NCBI RefSeq assembly: GCF_000027005.1
Contig: NC_012964.1
Location: 620,001 to 684,000, forward strand
From: Komagataella phaffii GS115
Lineage: Eukaryota > Ascomycota > Pichiomycetes > Pichiales > Pichiaceae
DNA: 64,000 nt
Direction: 5' to 3'
The notes below the pieces were generated by a model. It ran no database searches and was not told where the DNA came from. It was given only the letters and a program-made list of their open reading frames with translations. Positions 16,802 through 25,914 of this stretch are shown in pieces (position 1 is the first letter of the stretch; every line of letters begins with the position of its first letter). A program made the translations under genes and the position numbers.

Positions 16802-17986
16802 TTATTTAAGAGCCATTCTATTATCGACGATTTTAGTAACTTTCTCACTGCATTCCAAGGGGCCATACGATCTGAAGTCCCTAGCCGCTTTGTTCAACTG
16901 TTGATCTAGCTGCCTCAGTTCTTCCTCATTTTCACATTGGTCTTTTTTGGCCAAAAGAACGTCAAGCTCATTAGTTTCCCAGTATTCGCCGATGTGAGCA
17001 ATGTAATCATAGTTGAGAATAAATTTGCCGTTAGCCTGTAGCAGCTTGTCCAGTGTATTTGACTTTGCACCTTTGTCGTCTTCAGTAGGCAGAGGAGTAT
17101 TCCAACCTTCGCCATCTTTCAATTGCACTCCACCATAGATTATCTTCTCAAAAAGACCAAGTTCTTTTGCTTTCAACAAAGAACCCACTTTCTTTGTCTG
17201 ATGGTCACGGTATCTTGACTTGTAATCTTGAACGCTGACCTTGCGTGCTCCTGTCCAACCAATTTTCCTCAGGGTTTCTTTGTCGATCGGAGCTGGTGCT
17301 GGAGTAAAAATGTGTAGAATATCAAATGAATAGGGTCTGTAGAATCCAAAATACAGCAATAATTCAAGGAACCCAATCTTTGCCACATGGAAAACAAAAA
17401 AGAGTGATTGGGTAAATTTGCTTTCCTCCGTAAGAAGTTCATTTAACAGAAGATCAGCAAAATCATCGTAATGAAGTAGCTTGGCAATATAAGCACCAGC
17501 TTTAAGAGCTTGGCTAGTCAAACTAATACCTGGTGTAGGAGAAATAAAATCGGGCAAATCGGTGTACAGCCAAAGCAAGAATATTGATTGAATCACCAAA
17601 AAAGCAGTAGAATTAAACTCCCATTTGGGAACAATCAATTGTCCTGGCCAAACCTTGTCTCCAATCTTGTCACTCAGTGCAACGTTGACTAAATATTTCT
17701 TGTTGGTGGCATCATCATCAAAAAGAAGGCCACCTGAGGCAGTCAAAAATCCGGGACTTGTAGATACCTGGAATCCAATTGGTCTTAAGTTTTGGAAACA
17801 AGTGGGAGCCAAAGTCAGTGGGAGGCTGTCAAAGATTTTCAGCAGATCTTTGAACGTAGAATTAGTGGAAACTTGAAAGCAATAATCTTTATCTTCTTCG
17901 TCATTCATTCGGATGAAAATCTCGACCAATCCTTCCACTTCGGTTTCCTCAAGATTGTTAATGATATCTTCGTCTTCTGTGCTCAT
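16802..17986 (-). CDS. GSF2: GSF2-family ER membrane protein
   Basis: 394 aa, near the 403 aa of Saccharomyces Gsf2, an ER protein needed for secretion and correct localisation of hexose transporters. Shared blocks are VEIFIRMNDEEDKDYCFQVS at the N-terminus, WPGQLIVPKWEF, the membrane segment LLWLYTDLPDFISPTPGISL, a second hydrophobic segment (FFVFHVAKIGFLELLLYFGF), then RKIGWTGARKVSVQDY and GVQLKDGEGWNTPL. The start at ATG 17986 lies before a short acidic leader. It is divergent from the decarboxylase gene. Confidence 0.9.
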   Translation of the reverse strand: MSTEDEDIINNLEETEVEGLVEIFIRMNDEEDKDYCFQVSTNSTFKDLLKIFDSLPLTLAPTCFQNLRPIGFQVSTSPGFLTASGGLLFDDDATNKKYLVNVALSDKIGDKVWPGQLIVPKWEFNSTAFLVIQSIFLLWLYTDLPDFISPTPGISLTSQALKAGAYIAKLLHYDDFADLLLNELLTEESKFTQSLFFVFHVAKIGFLELLLYFGFYRPYSFDILHIFTPAPAPIDKETLRKIGWTGARKVSVQDYKSRYRDHQTKKVGSLLKAKELGLFEKIIYGGVQLKDGEGWNTPLPTEDDKGAKSNTLDKLLQANGKFILNYDYIAHIGEYWETNELDVLLAKKDQCENEEELRQLDQQLNKAARDFRSYGPLECSEKVTKIVDNRMALK

Positions 17987-18595
17987 TCTGGGTTAAACTG
18001 ATGGGAATATACGGGACTGTACTGTTGTGCAACACAGAAAGTAGAGGGGGGCGGGATAATAAACGTTGGGGAGATGTCCTTGGGTGGAGCGATGGCTTTC
18101 ACGAAAGTTTGGGGAAGATTCTCGCGCAATATCATTCAACTGAAGCTTCTTGCAAAAAACCAAGCACCAAGCATGGGATCAACAGAGAGAACAACAGGAG
18201 CTGTGAAAGAAACAAAGGTCTAAAGGTTGTCGTTTGTTATGCGAACTCTTACATATCAATTGAGGCCGCTTGTTGTTCCTTTCAGTTTTCTCATTCACCT
18301 CCAACGTGAACCAAACCGTTCTCATTATCACTGTTGTATTTTTTTCGTTTTTTGGTCCTTTAAACGCTCCTAAACAAAAAAACATTAAACAATGTCCAGC
18401 CCATTTCTTATGGCATCTCGTTCATCTATATCCATTCATAGTTCCCCGCTCCCACTGTGGCTTCCCTCACTCTTCTATTACTTGGAGAACCCCTGATCTC
18501 CATCTCGCGATTATTGAACCCGTCGGCCGGGTTTACGTCTACTGCATCGTATAAAATCCTCTGAAAAATATTCAGCCGAGAACCCTATCTCAGTA
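17987..18595. promoter_or_regulatory. Divergent intergenic region GSF2 / PLP decarboxylase
   Basis: About 600 bp with no supported gene; several short frames on both strands lack any protein-like pattern. TATAAAA at 18550-18556, 40 bp before the ATG at 18596, is a likely TATA box for the decarboxylase gene. Confidence 0.5.
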
Positions 18596-20089
18596 ATGAC
18601 ACCCATAAAAACTGACCTAGAAGCTGATAGAGTTACTGAACTGGAGACCTTACTTAGACCAGCTGTCGAGTTGATAGCTCAACATATCAAAGACACTGAC
18701 GAGAACGATAAACCAATTGGCCCCTACTATCCCAACCCAAGAGACCTCTACCAATCATTAAAGCTTGAAGCAGACTTTAATGGTGGCGGAAAGGACGATG
18801 AGTTAGTAATTCAAACAGTCAAGAAAGTTTTAGACTCTTCGGTAAACACATGGAATGCAGGGTTCATGGACAAGCTCTATGCTTCCACGAACGTGATCGG
18901 ATTAGTAAGTGATCTCTTATTGAGTGCTTTGAATACAAACTCTCATGTTTTCACAGTATCTCCTGCTGTTACCATAATAGAGAAATACACTGCTAGACAG
19001 TATGCTGGACTTTTTGGATTTTTAGGACCCAGAGCTGGAGGGTTAACTTTTCCAGGTGGATCCTGGTCTAATGTTACTTCACTCCAGATGGCCCGAAGCA
19101 GCTTATACCCCGATACAAAAGTTAAAGGTAACGGGAATCATCATTTTGCTGTATTTGCATCATCTCATTCACATTATAGTGTTGAAAAAGCATGTATCCT
19201 GTTGGGAATTGGGGCTGAGAATTTGTTCAAGTGTAAGGTGGACAAAAATGGTTGCATGGATGTGACAGATCTCAGAGTGAATATTGAAAAATCCATTGCT
19301 GAAGGTTACACTCCGTTATATATCAATGCCACAGCTGGCACAACTGTTTTTGGCTCGTATGACTCATTTGAAGATATTCATAAGATAGCCAAAGAATACA
19401 AATGCTGGTTCCACATTGATGGTTCTTGGGGTGGTAATGTCATTTTCAGTGATAGGGAGAAACATAAGATGAAGGGAAGCCATTTGGCAGACTCAATCAC
19501 TGCTAACCCGCATAAAATGTTGGGTGTTCCATGCACATGTTCCTTTCTTCTAGTTCCAGATGTCTCTATATTCCAACAGGCCAACTCCTTGAATGCACCC
19601 TATTTATTCCATAATAAACACGAAGATGACGATGAAAATTACGATTTAGCAGATGGAACTATGGGTTGTGGCAGAAGAGCAGATAGCTTGAAATTTTATC
19701 TCTCATGGCTTTATTATGGTTCTGAAGGTTATAAGGAAAGGGTAGATCACGCCTTCTCCATTGCCAGATATTTTACTTCCAAGATTGTCAATCGTAAAGG
19801 TTTCAAACTGGTGGGCAGTCCCGAACCTGCCTGTTTGCAAGTTTGTTTCTACTATAATCCAAAAAATGATTTCGAAAATGGGTCAGAAAACACAAACGCT
19901 ACTAGATACATTGCCACAGAATTGCATAAACATGGGAAGTTTTTGGTAGACTATTCGCCAAACCCTGATGATGTTGACAACCAGCATGGAGAGTTTTTTA
20001 GAGTTGTTTTTAATTCTCCAATTCTAGATGACAAGACGATAGATTCCTTGATAGATCTGATAGAACAGACTGGAGAGGAAATCGTTTGA
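18596..20089 (+). CDS. PLP-dependent group II decarboxylase (glutamate / cysteine-sulfinate type)
   Basis: 497 aa. The lysine that forms the Schiff base with PLP is K307 in NPHKMLGVPC. Upstream are the cofactor and substrate segments GGSWSNVTSLQMARSSLYP, SSHSHYSVEKACILLGIG and CWFHIDGSWGGNVIFS, with the Asp that contacts the pyridine nitrogen in HIDGSWG. The NPHKM and DGTMGCGRRADSLKFYLSW motifs resemble animal GAD/CSAD enzymes more than Saccharomyces Gad1. The substrate could be glutamate (GABA shunt), cysteine sulfinate or aspartate. Length and motif set are complete. It is convergent with PET191 (49 bp). Confidence 0.85.
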   Translation: MTPIKTDLEADRVTELETLLRPAVELIAQHIKDTDENDKPIGPYYPNPRDLYQSLKLEADFNGGGKDDELVIQTVKKVLDSSVNTWNAGFMDKLYASTNVIGLVSDLLLSALNTNSHVFTVSPAVTIIEKYTARQYAGLFGFLGPRAGGLTFPGGSWSNVTSLQMARSSLYPDTKVKGNGNHHFAVFASSHSHYSVEKACILLGIGAENLFKCKVDKNGCMDVTDLRVNIEKSIAEGYTPLYINATAGTTVFGSYDSFEDIHKIAKEYKCWFHIDGSWGGNVIFSDREKHKMKGSHLADSITANPHKMLGVPCTCSFLLVPDVSIFQQANSLNAPYLFHNKHEDDDENYDLADGTMGCGRRADSLKFYLSWLYYGSEGYKERVDHAFSIARYFTSKIVNRKGFKLVGSPEPACLQVCFYYNPKNDFENGSENTNATRYIATELHKHGKFLVDYSPNPDDVDNQHGEFFRVVFNSPILDDKTIDSLIDLIEQTGEEIV

Positions 20090-20138
20090 AATTTGATGAT
20101 ATTTACATTTAGACTTTTTTATTTACATGATTATAATA

Positions 20139-20530
20139 CTATCTTTCATTATGAGTGTTCAAACTGTCCAATTTTTGCATTTCTTCCCTTGGATCAAAAT
20201 CACCAGTGCTAAGCTTCTCGTATTGTTCATCGTACTTTCCAGTACTTAACGGTGCATTTCCCCTTATCCGCTTCCGCATGTCAACAATACCTCTCTTGCA
20301 TTCTAAAAAGGTTGACAATTGGGCTTTGCAAAGTTCTGGTAGATCTTTTGCCTTGACAGGGTCTGTAATGCAATCTTTTGGAGTATTCCTCTCAATCATC
20401 ACACATGGAGACCTCTGAAGGCATATGGCAACCTGCTTCAACTGATCTTTGCAACTTTAGAACTTATTAGTATGTGTCCCTAAACTAAGCTAATCACGAG
20501 CTTGGGAGATATTGCTTACCTTGCTACCAT
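20139..20530 (-). CDS. PET191: PET191, cytochrome c oxidase assembly factor (spliced)
   Basis: A mitochondrial intermembrane-space twin CX9C protein needed to assemble complex IV. The contiguous frame starts only at a TTG; the true start lies across an intron. Exon 1 is 20530-20520 (11 nt, MVA plus two bases), the intron 20519-20455 (GTAAGC donor, TACTAAT branch, AAAG acceptor), and exon 2 20454-20139. The spliced 108-aa product begins MVASCKDQ, the same as Saccharomyces Pet191, which is also 108 aa. Cysteines at 5, 15, 46 and 56 give two CX9C pairs, with further Cys at 21 and 32. An in-frame open stretch continues upstream of the start codon. Confidence 0.95.
20455..20519 (-). other. PET191 intron
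   Basis: 65 nt, GTAAGC donor at 20519-20514, branch TACTAAT at 20472-20466 and AG acceptor at 20456-20455 (minus strand). It interrupts codon 4 after two bases (phase 2). If it is kept, the frame stops at the TAA inside the donor. Confidence 0.92.
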
Positions 20531-20838
20531 GTTGAGTTCTGGAATGAAGTTAGGTATCTGGTAATTCGTTTCGTGAGGGTCAGCGAAATATCTATGAAAA
20601 TGCTGATGTAAGATGAACTTGACTTCTCTGGCACTCAAATTGTACGCCTTCTAATTAGTGTATAAAGGTTAAATTTAGTTGCTTAGAATAATAAGTAGCT
20701 TATAACTATCTCTCTTTCATGGGCAAGTCTTAATTCCTTGAACCCTTTGGACATACCACGTATATCATCCACGGGCCAAACCTTTAGTATACATCCTTCG
20801 CGAACGATGATCATTAGAGGGTGCCCGTTATAATTCAT
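20516..20838 (-). CDS. Possible small split gene between RAV1 and PET191
   Basis: Two protein-like stretches on the minus strand. Exon A, 20838-20707, begins MNYNGHPLMIIVREGCILKV and runs to LRLAHEREI. Exon B, 20650-20516, begins KAYNLSAREVKFILHQHFHR and ends at the TAA within the PET191 donor site (44 codons). A TAG directly precedes exon B, so a spliced origin is needed. The proposed intron (20706-20651, 56 nt) keeps frame but its donor GTTATA is weak. The product would be about 88 aa; I do not recognise the family. Coding-like sequence also lies just before exon A (frame APRGLFGGV), so another 5' exon is possible. Confidence 0.38.
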
Positions 20839-20878
20839 CACTCCACCAAACAGACCTCTCGGTGCTCACATATTGCCC

Positions 20879-23800
20879 ATGAATTTTCTGCCAGGAGAAC
20901 CTAATAGGTCAATAGAAGCTGTCAGAAGCTGCAATTGGAATGATGTGCCCATAATTAGCTACTGTTCAGGAAACAATCTAATCATTTTAACCAACAATTG
21001 CGCACGAGTTCAAACGATCTATCTAGACAAAGACCCCTATAGTGTGGATATTAACAAGCTAAATGGAAAGATTGCGATCACTTTGGACAATGAATTACAC
21101 ATATACAAACCTGTGATCAGCAATTATTTTCAGTATAAAAGATCAAAGAATCTGGCAGATCTTCGTATTGAGTATCAGCATGAACTGACAGTGACTAACG
21201 ACGAAGACTCCTCGAGGATCAATAGCATATGTTGGAGTGACCACATTGACCCAACTGATGATGAGGACAGTTCGAATCGATTTCTTGATTTACCAGATGA
21301 TCTGAACACGGAAACAAGCTGTGAAATTGTTGTCGGATCGATGGAGAGCCTTACTCTGTGGAGATTGTACTATAAAAATAAGAGGGATCACGCCCACATG
21401 ACGATTTCCGCTAGGAAGCTATGGTTTAAAGTTCAGCCGTCTCCTATCTACCTTTGTAAAGTATCTCCAAGTTCTGATTTGATTGTCAGCTGTGGTATTT
21501 ATGATAGCTTCATCAAGGTCTGGTTCAGAGTTTCCTACGGAATTGTGAAATCTGAATTTGATTTAACGTATTTGAACAACCAAGTACATGTTAGTCAATT
21601 ACGCTGGAAACAGGAAGTCACTGAAGCATCGAGTAACCGTGACCATATGCACACATTATACTCCATTGGTGTAGATTCCAAAATGAGAGTCTGGTCTATT
21701 TTTGAGATCGATGGTATTCACAGCTTCTACTACTCTGGTTCGGTTGATTTCAAAGCCGAAGATGAACCCAGTTTTATTTTAAACATTGATGGTTCCATTA
21801 CGAAACGAATGATTGCCGACCTCAAGAGAAAGAAAAAGCAGGTGAGTGAGTTGCTCCTGGAAGAAGATCTGGAGCTATGCATGGTCATTTATAGTAGCGG
21901 GAAAGCCGAGCTTTACTCTATGGAACATTTAAACTCTTTACCTGCTCGCCCTTTATCCATTGAAAAGTTACCTATTATAAACGGAGGGATACTGAAATTT
22001 GGCGAAAACTGTCTACCCAAACCCTTCCTCCTCATCTACTTCCAAGAGCTTACTATTTCTTCAGATAACAATCTCAAACTAGTGCTGCATGACTTGAATA
22101 AATCTACTATAAGAGACGTCTCTTTAGGCAATGATTTTCTTTTGGACGTTGCAAGATCAACAGACCAGCCTACATCACACACTGAAAAAGAAACCCTAGT
22201 TCCAGTTGGAAAGCTGGATCATAAGTTTACAGGGCATATGAAGTCCATTCGGCGTTTGATACGCTCAATTGATGGTTCGTCTGTTCTTTCAATCACCAGG
22301 TTTAATGAGAGTTATCTTTGGTATCCCATTCGCCTTTCCAATGGTGTTACTCTCAGTAAGAAATGTACAATTCGTGCCAATATTGTAGTAGCAGTGATTC
22401 TGGCGAAATCAGACATTGTTATTGGCATAAGCGCCGGAGAAATTTCTGTGTGGAGTACTGCACTTGTGCCGACTAAGACTGCTACCAAACTCACCAGCCT
22501 TCCAATCGATGAGGACTTGACACCTGTCAGTTTCTTTTTACTACCAGAATTCAATAGGGGCAATAAGAACCTATTCCATATTATTGCAATTTACGATGTA
22601 AACAATGTCAAATGCTGGAAATTTGATCTTTCCTCAAAAGAATTATCCAAGATCACCATTGCAAACATTCCCTTTAGCAGCCCTAACAACTCTGAAATAC
22701 ATCTGATTCAACAAATCGATCCGGTTGGTCATAGCAATCGTTTTACCCGAACCCCCAAAGATATTTTGTCGATTGTGGACAAAGATGGATATGTAAATAT
22801 TTTTGGAATCAAGTTTGAAGAAGGACGTTACCATTGGATCCGAAAGTTTTTTTTCCACAGTAATACACCAAATATGACTTATATCAAAGGATCATCTCTC
22901 CACAAAGTTGCTATTGTCAACTCTTCGAAGAAAGTTCTCTCTATTTGGGATTGCAAGAGGAAGTTTCTAGAATACCAAGAGACTTTCAGTGAGGATCTTG
23001 AGATCAAAGATATTGATTGGACCTGTACAGACTATAGCCAAAGTATACTGGCGATCGGTTTCAATAAACATGTGCTTCTGTTCACACAGCTAAGATATGA
23101 CTACACAAATGAGACTCCATCGTATAAGCCTATAAAAAACATAGATTTGTCATCTATGACAACTCATGACATTGGTGACTCTGTCTGGCTGGAAGATGGT
23201 ACAATAGCAATAGGATGCAGCAATCAATTTTATGTCTGTGATAAAAGCCTGGATATGAATGACGCTGTTACTCAAGACCTCATTGGTTCTTATAATGATG
23301 CCCATGTGGAAGATATATTTGAACTTTGTGCTTTTGTCAACGGACCATTGCCTCTGTATCATCCACAATTTGTTATTCAGAGTTTTTTTTGGGGAAAGTA
23401 CACCTTTGTAGAAAAGTTACTAGTACAGATGTACAACAAGCTACGAGAACTTGATCTAAATCCAGAGTTAGATGCTTCAATTGAGTTGAGCAGAAACTTT
23501 GGGTCCGAAAAGATCAGTGATTACGTTAGAGACCAAGAGAATTTTTCTACAGATAATACTCCTCAAGTCTCCAGAACTCCAAGTGCGGTTTTTGACCAAA
23601 ATGATTTGGGAGAAGCTACTAGATTGAAGCCTGATGTCAGTAAGGTTCTACTAAGCAAATTGGTGAAGTATAGGCTTCCATTTCTTACGGGACATCAACA
23701 GATTACTTTAGCCAGCACAATTGAGATCCTTACGGATATTCTTGAAAAGTATCAGGACGTTTTAGATCCCAATGGATTGAGGTTTTTTCTAGGGTACAAG

Positions 23801-25082
23801 TTGTTTTTGCTGAACAGCACAAAGGTTAACCAAGTTTACGATAGTATTACTATGCGAGACGTCAACTTTGCTTTACATAGTGACAACAAAGACGTTTTGC
23901 TTAACATGATCCTTGATCAACAAACGAATAGCAAGAATAAATTAACTTGGAAGCTTGCAAGAAAGATTCAAACTTTCGTATTGGATTCCCAACTCCAAGT
24001 TGCAAGAGTTATTTGAAAGCATTGCAAGAAACGAATTTTTGCAGTACAGCATTGACAATGACGGTAAAAGGGATCCGTCGACTTGCTCGATATTCTATCT
24101 AGCCTTGAGAAAGAAGCAAATCTTGATCGGACTATGGAAGAACAGTATTGGTCATCCAGAACAGAGTAAAATGTTGAGATTTTTGTCTCAGAATTTTAAG
24201 GAGCAAAGGTGGAAATCAGCTGCATTAAAAAATGCTTTTGTTTTAATGAGCAAACATCGTTATCTAGATGCAGCTATCTTTTTCTTATTGGGGGATTCCC
24301 TGAAAGATTGTGTGAATGTCCTTGTCAAGAAACTTGAAGACGTTCCTTTGGCCATAGCGGTCGCTCGAGTTTACGAAGGTAATGACCATGGTCCGGTACT
24401 GAAAGAATTGTTGACTAATACTATCCTAGTCAGCAGTGCTGTCAAAGGAGACAGATGGACCACAAGCTGGGTATTTTGGAAACTCTCAGATCGAAACAGA
24501 TCTATTCAAGCTTTGATTAAGAACTGTAGTGAACTGATAGAGGATGATCAAATTCTCAGTGAGATTTCAAAGAGTCAACGCAGTGTAACAATCAAGGATA
24601 CGATTATAGAAAGGGTCATGGATGATCCTGTCATGATGATCGTATATGATGGACTACGAAAGAAGCACATTGACTACTTCAAGGGGCTCACCAATATCAA
24701 TCCTAGATTGGAGTTTGAGTTTATTCTACGAGTAGTTGCCATTTACGAACGTATGGGATGCGATCTGATATCTTTGTATATCGTGAAGAACTTCAACTTC
24801 ATGAAAAGGACAGAGATCATAACGCACATCATTGAGAAGGACCAGAAGGTAATCAAGAACGGAAATACCACACATGTTGACAACGGACATGCTCAATTGG
24901 AACAAGCTACAAAGAACGGAAATGTTGAAGTTTCGCCCAAGATTGAAGAAAACAATTCTGCCATTAGTTCGACCTCTAGTGACCATACGAGACGTAAATC
25001 TGTCGGGTTTTCCAAGAAATTGCAACCGCCTCCTACTGAATTCCAAGAACCCGATATGAGTTCTTTCAATTTTGGATTTTAG
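20879..25082 (+). pseudogene. RAV1: RAV1, RAVE complex subunit, with an apparent one-base frame change
   Basis: Rav1 is the large subunit of RAVE, which reassembles V1 onto Vo of the vacuolar ATPase. The first frame runs from ATG 20879 (the TTG at 20873 is not used) to a stop at 24016. It holds the WD/beta-propeller region (DLIVSCGIYDSFIKVWFRVS, SIWDCKRKFLEYQ) and the start of the Rav1p C domain (HPQFVIQSFFWGKYTFVEKL). The second frame continues it: YWIPNSKLQELFESIARNEF, then RWKSAALKNAFVLMSKHRY and SLKDCVNVLVKKLEDVPLAI, strongly conserved Rav1 segments. The second frame has no start codon of its own. Omitting one base near 23978 (TTTCGTATTGG) joins them into about 1,400 aa, against 1,357 in Saccharomyces. 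Confidence 0.88.
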
Positions 25083-25191
25083 GAGGTGGATGTCGGATGT
25101 ATTATAGCTATCGCGTAACGCATATGGGACTTAAGTTTATCCTTAAAAAGCGTAGTTACCCTTTAAACCAACCTTGCTTGTTACTAGGGCC

Positions 25192-25668
25192 ATGTCACAA
25201 GACTGTAAGTTGATTGCTTGTTTTCTTTCAAATGACTGCTTCTAACTGAACTCAGCTGATCCAATCCTCTCCCGTCTGCCCCTGGTAGCAATCCCTGGGA
25301 AGTACACACAACCAAAACCTATCACTCTGCCCTATGAGTTCATCAAACTACCAGATCAGTTGAATAAAAACATGTTCAATTCTAAGAAGGACCGGCTTAA
25401 GAGCTTGGTTTCTGATTGCAACGATTTGGAAGAAAAATTGAAGCTTCTGACGAGATCTTTCAACGACGATATTTCTGAAGATCATAAAGGGTATAATCCA
25501 GTGGCATATGACCAATGGGTTAAGGAGACCAACAGCTTGGCCCCAGGGTATTTTGATGATCAGCATCATTTGTTGCAGCCAAAAAAGCCCAAGCAGATCC
25601 ATGATAACACAAGTACAATGGACAATTTGAGTCAGCACTTTGCCACTACTACATTGAGTCCCAAATGA
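25192..25668 (+). CDS. Spliced gene for a 141-aa protein of unknown function
   Basis: The contiguous frame has no ATG start. Exon 1 is 25192-25204 (ATG TCA CAA GAC T), the intron 25205-25255 (GTAAGT donor, CTAAC branch, CAG acceptor), and exon 2 25256-25668. The spliced product starts MSQDSDPILSRLPLVAIPGK. It contains LPYEFIKLP, a helical DRLKSLVSDCNDLEEKLKLL coiled segment, and LAPGYFDDQHHLLQP. I recognise no family; the pattern is that of small fungal adaptor proteins with a short coil. No membrane segment. It lies about 110 bp after RAV1. Confidence 0.7.
25205..25255 (+). other. Intron of the 141-aa protein gene
   Basis: 51 nt, with GTAAGT donor, CTAAC branch at 25242-25246 and CAG acceptor. 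It splits codon 5 after one base. Confidence 0.88.
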
Positions 25669-25914
25669 AGGGATTGGAACAATGTGCTGGCATTCGATCG
25701 AGGATTAGGGGTAATGAACAAAGCGGCAGGTAGCTGTTTGAAATTGCAAGTCGATGGACCACAAGTTACCGAACATCTGTTTCTACCTCTCCTACACCCC
25801 ACTAATACTCCACTCATATCTTCGTGCGCTACCCGATTTTCAGCATCTATTGTATCATATAGTCATCAGTATTTTAGAGGGAAAAAATAGCCTCCTTTCA
25901 CTCCATTAAAGCAA

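Noticed and set aside
18001..18554. Overlapping short frames on both strands between GSF2 and the decarboxylase
   Set aside because: No recognisable content, no intron signals joining them; a promoter is the simpler reading.
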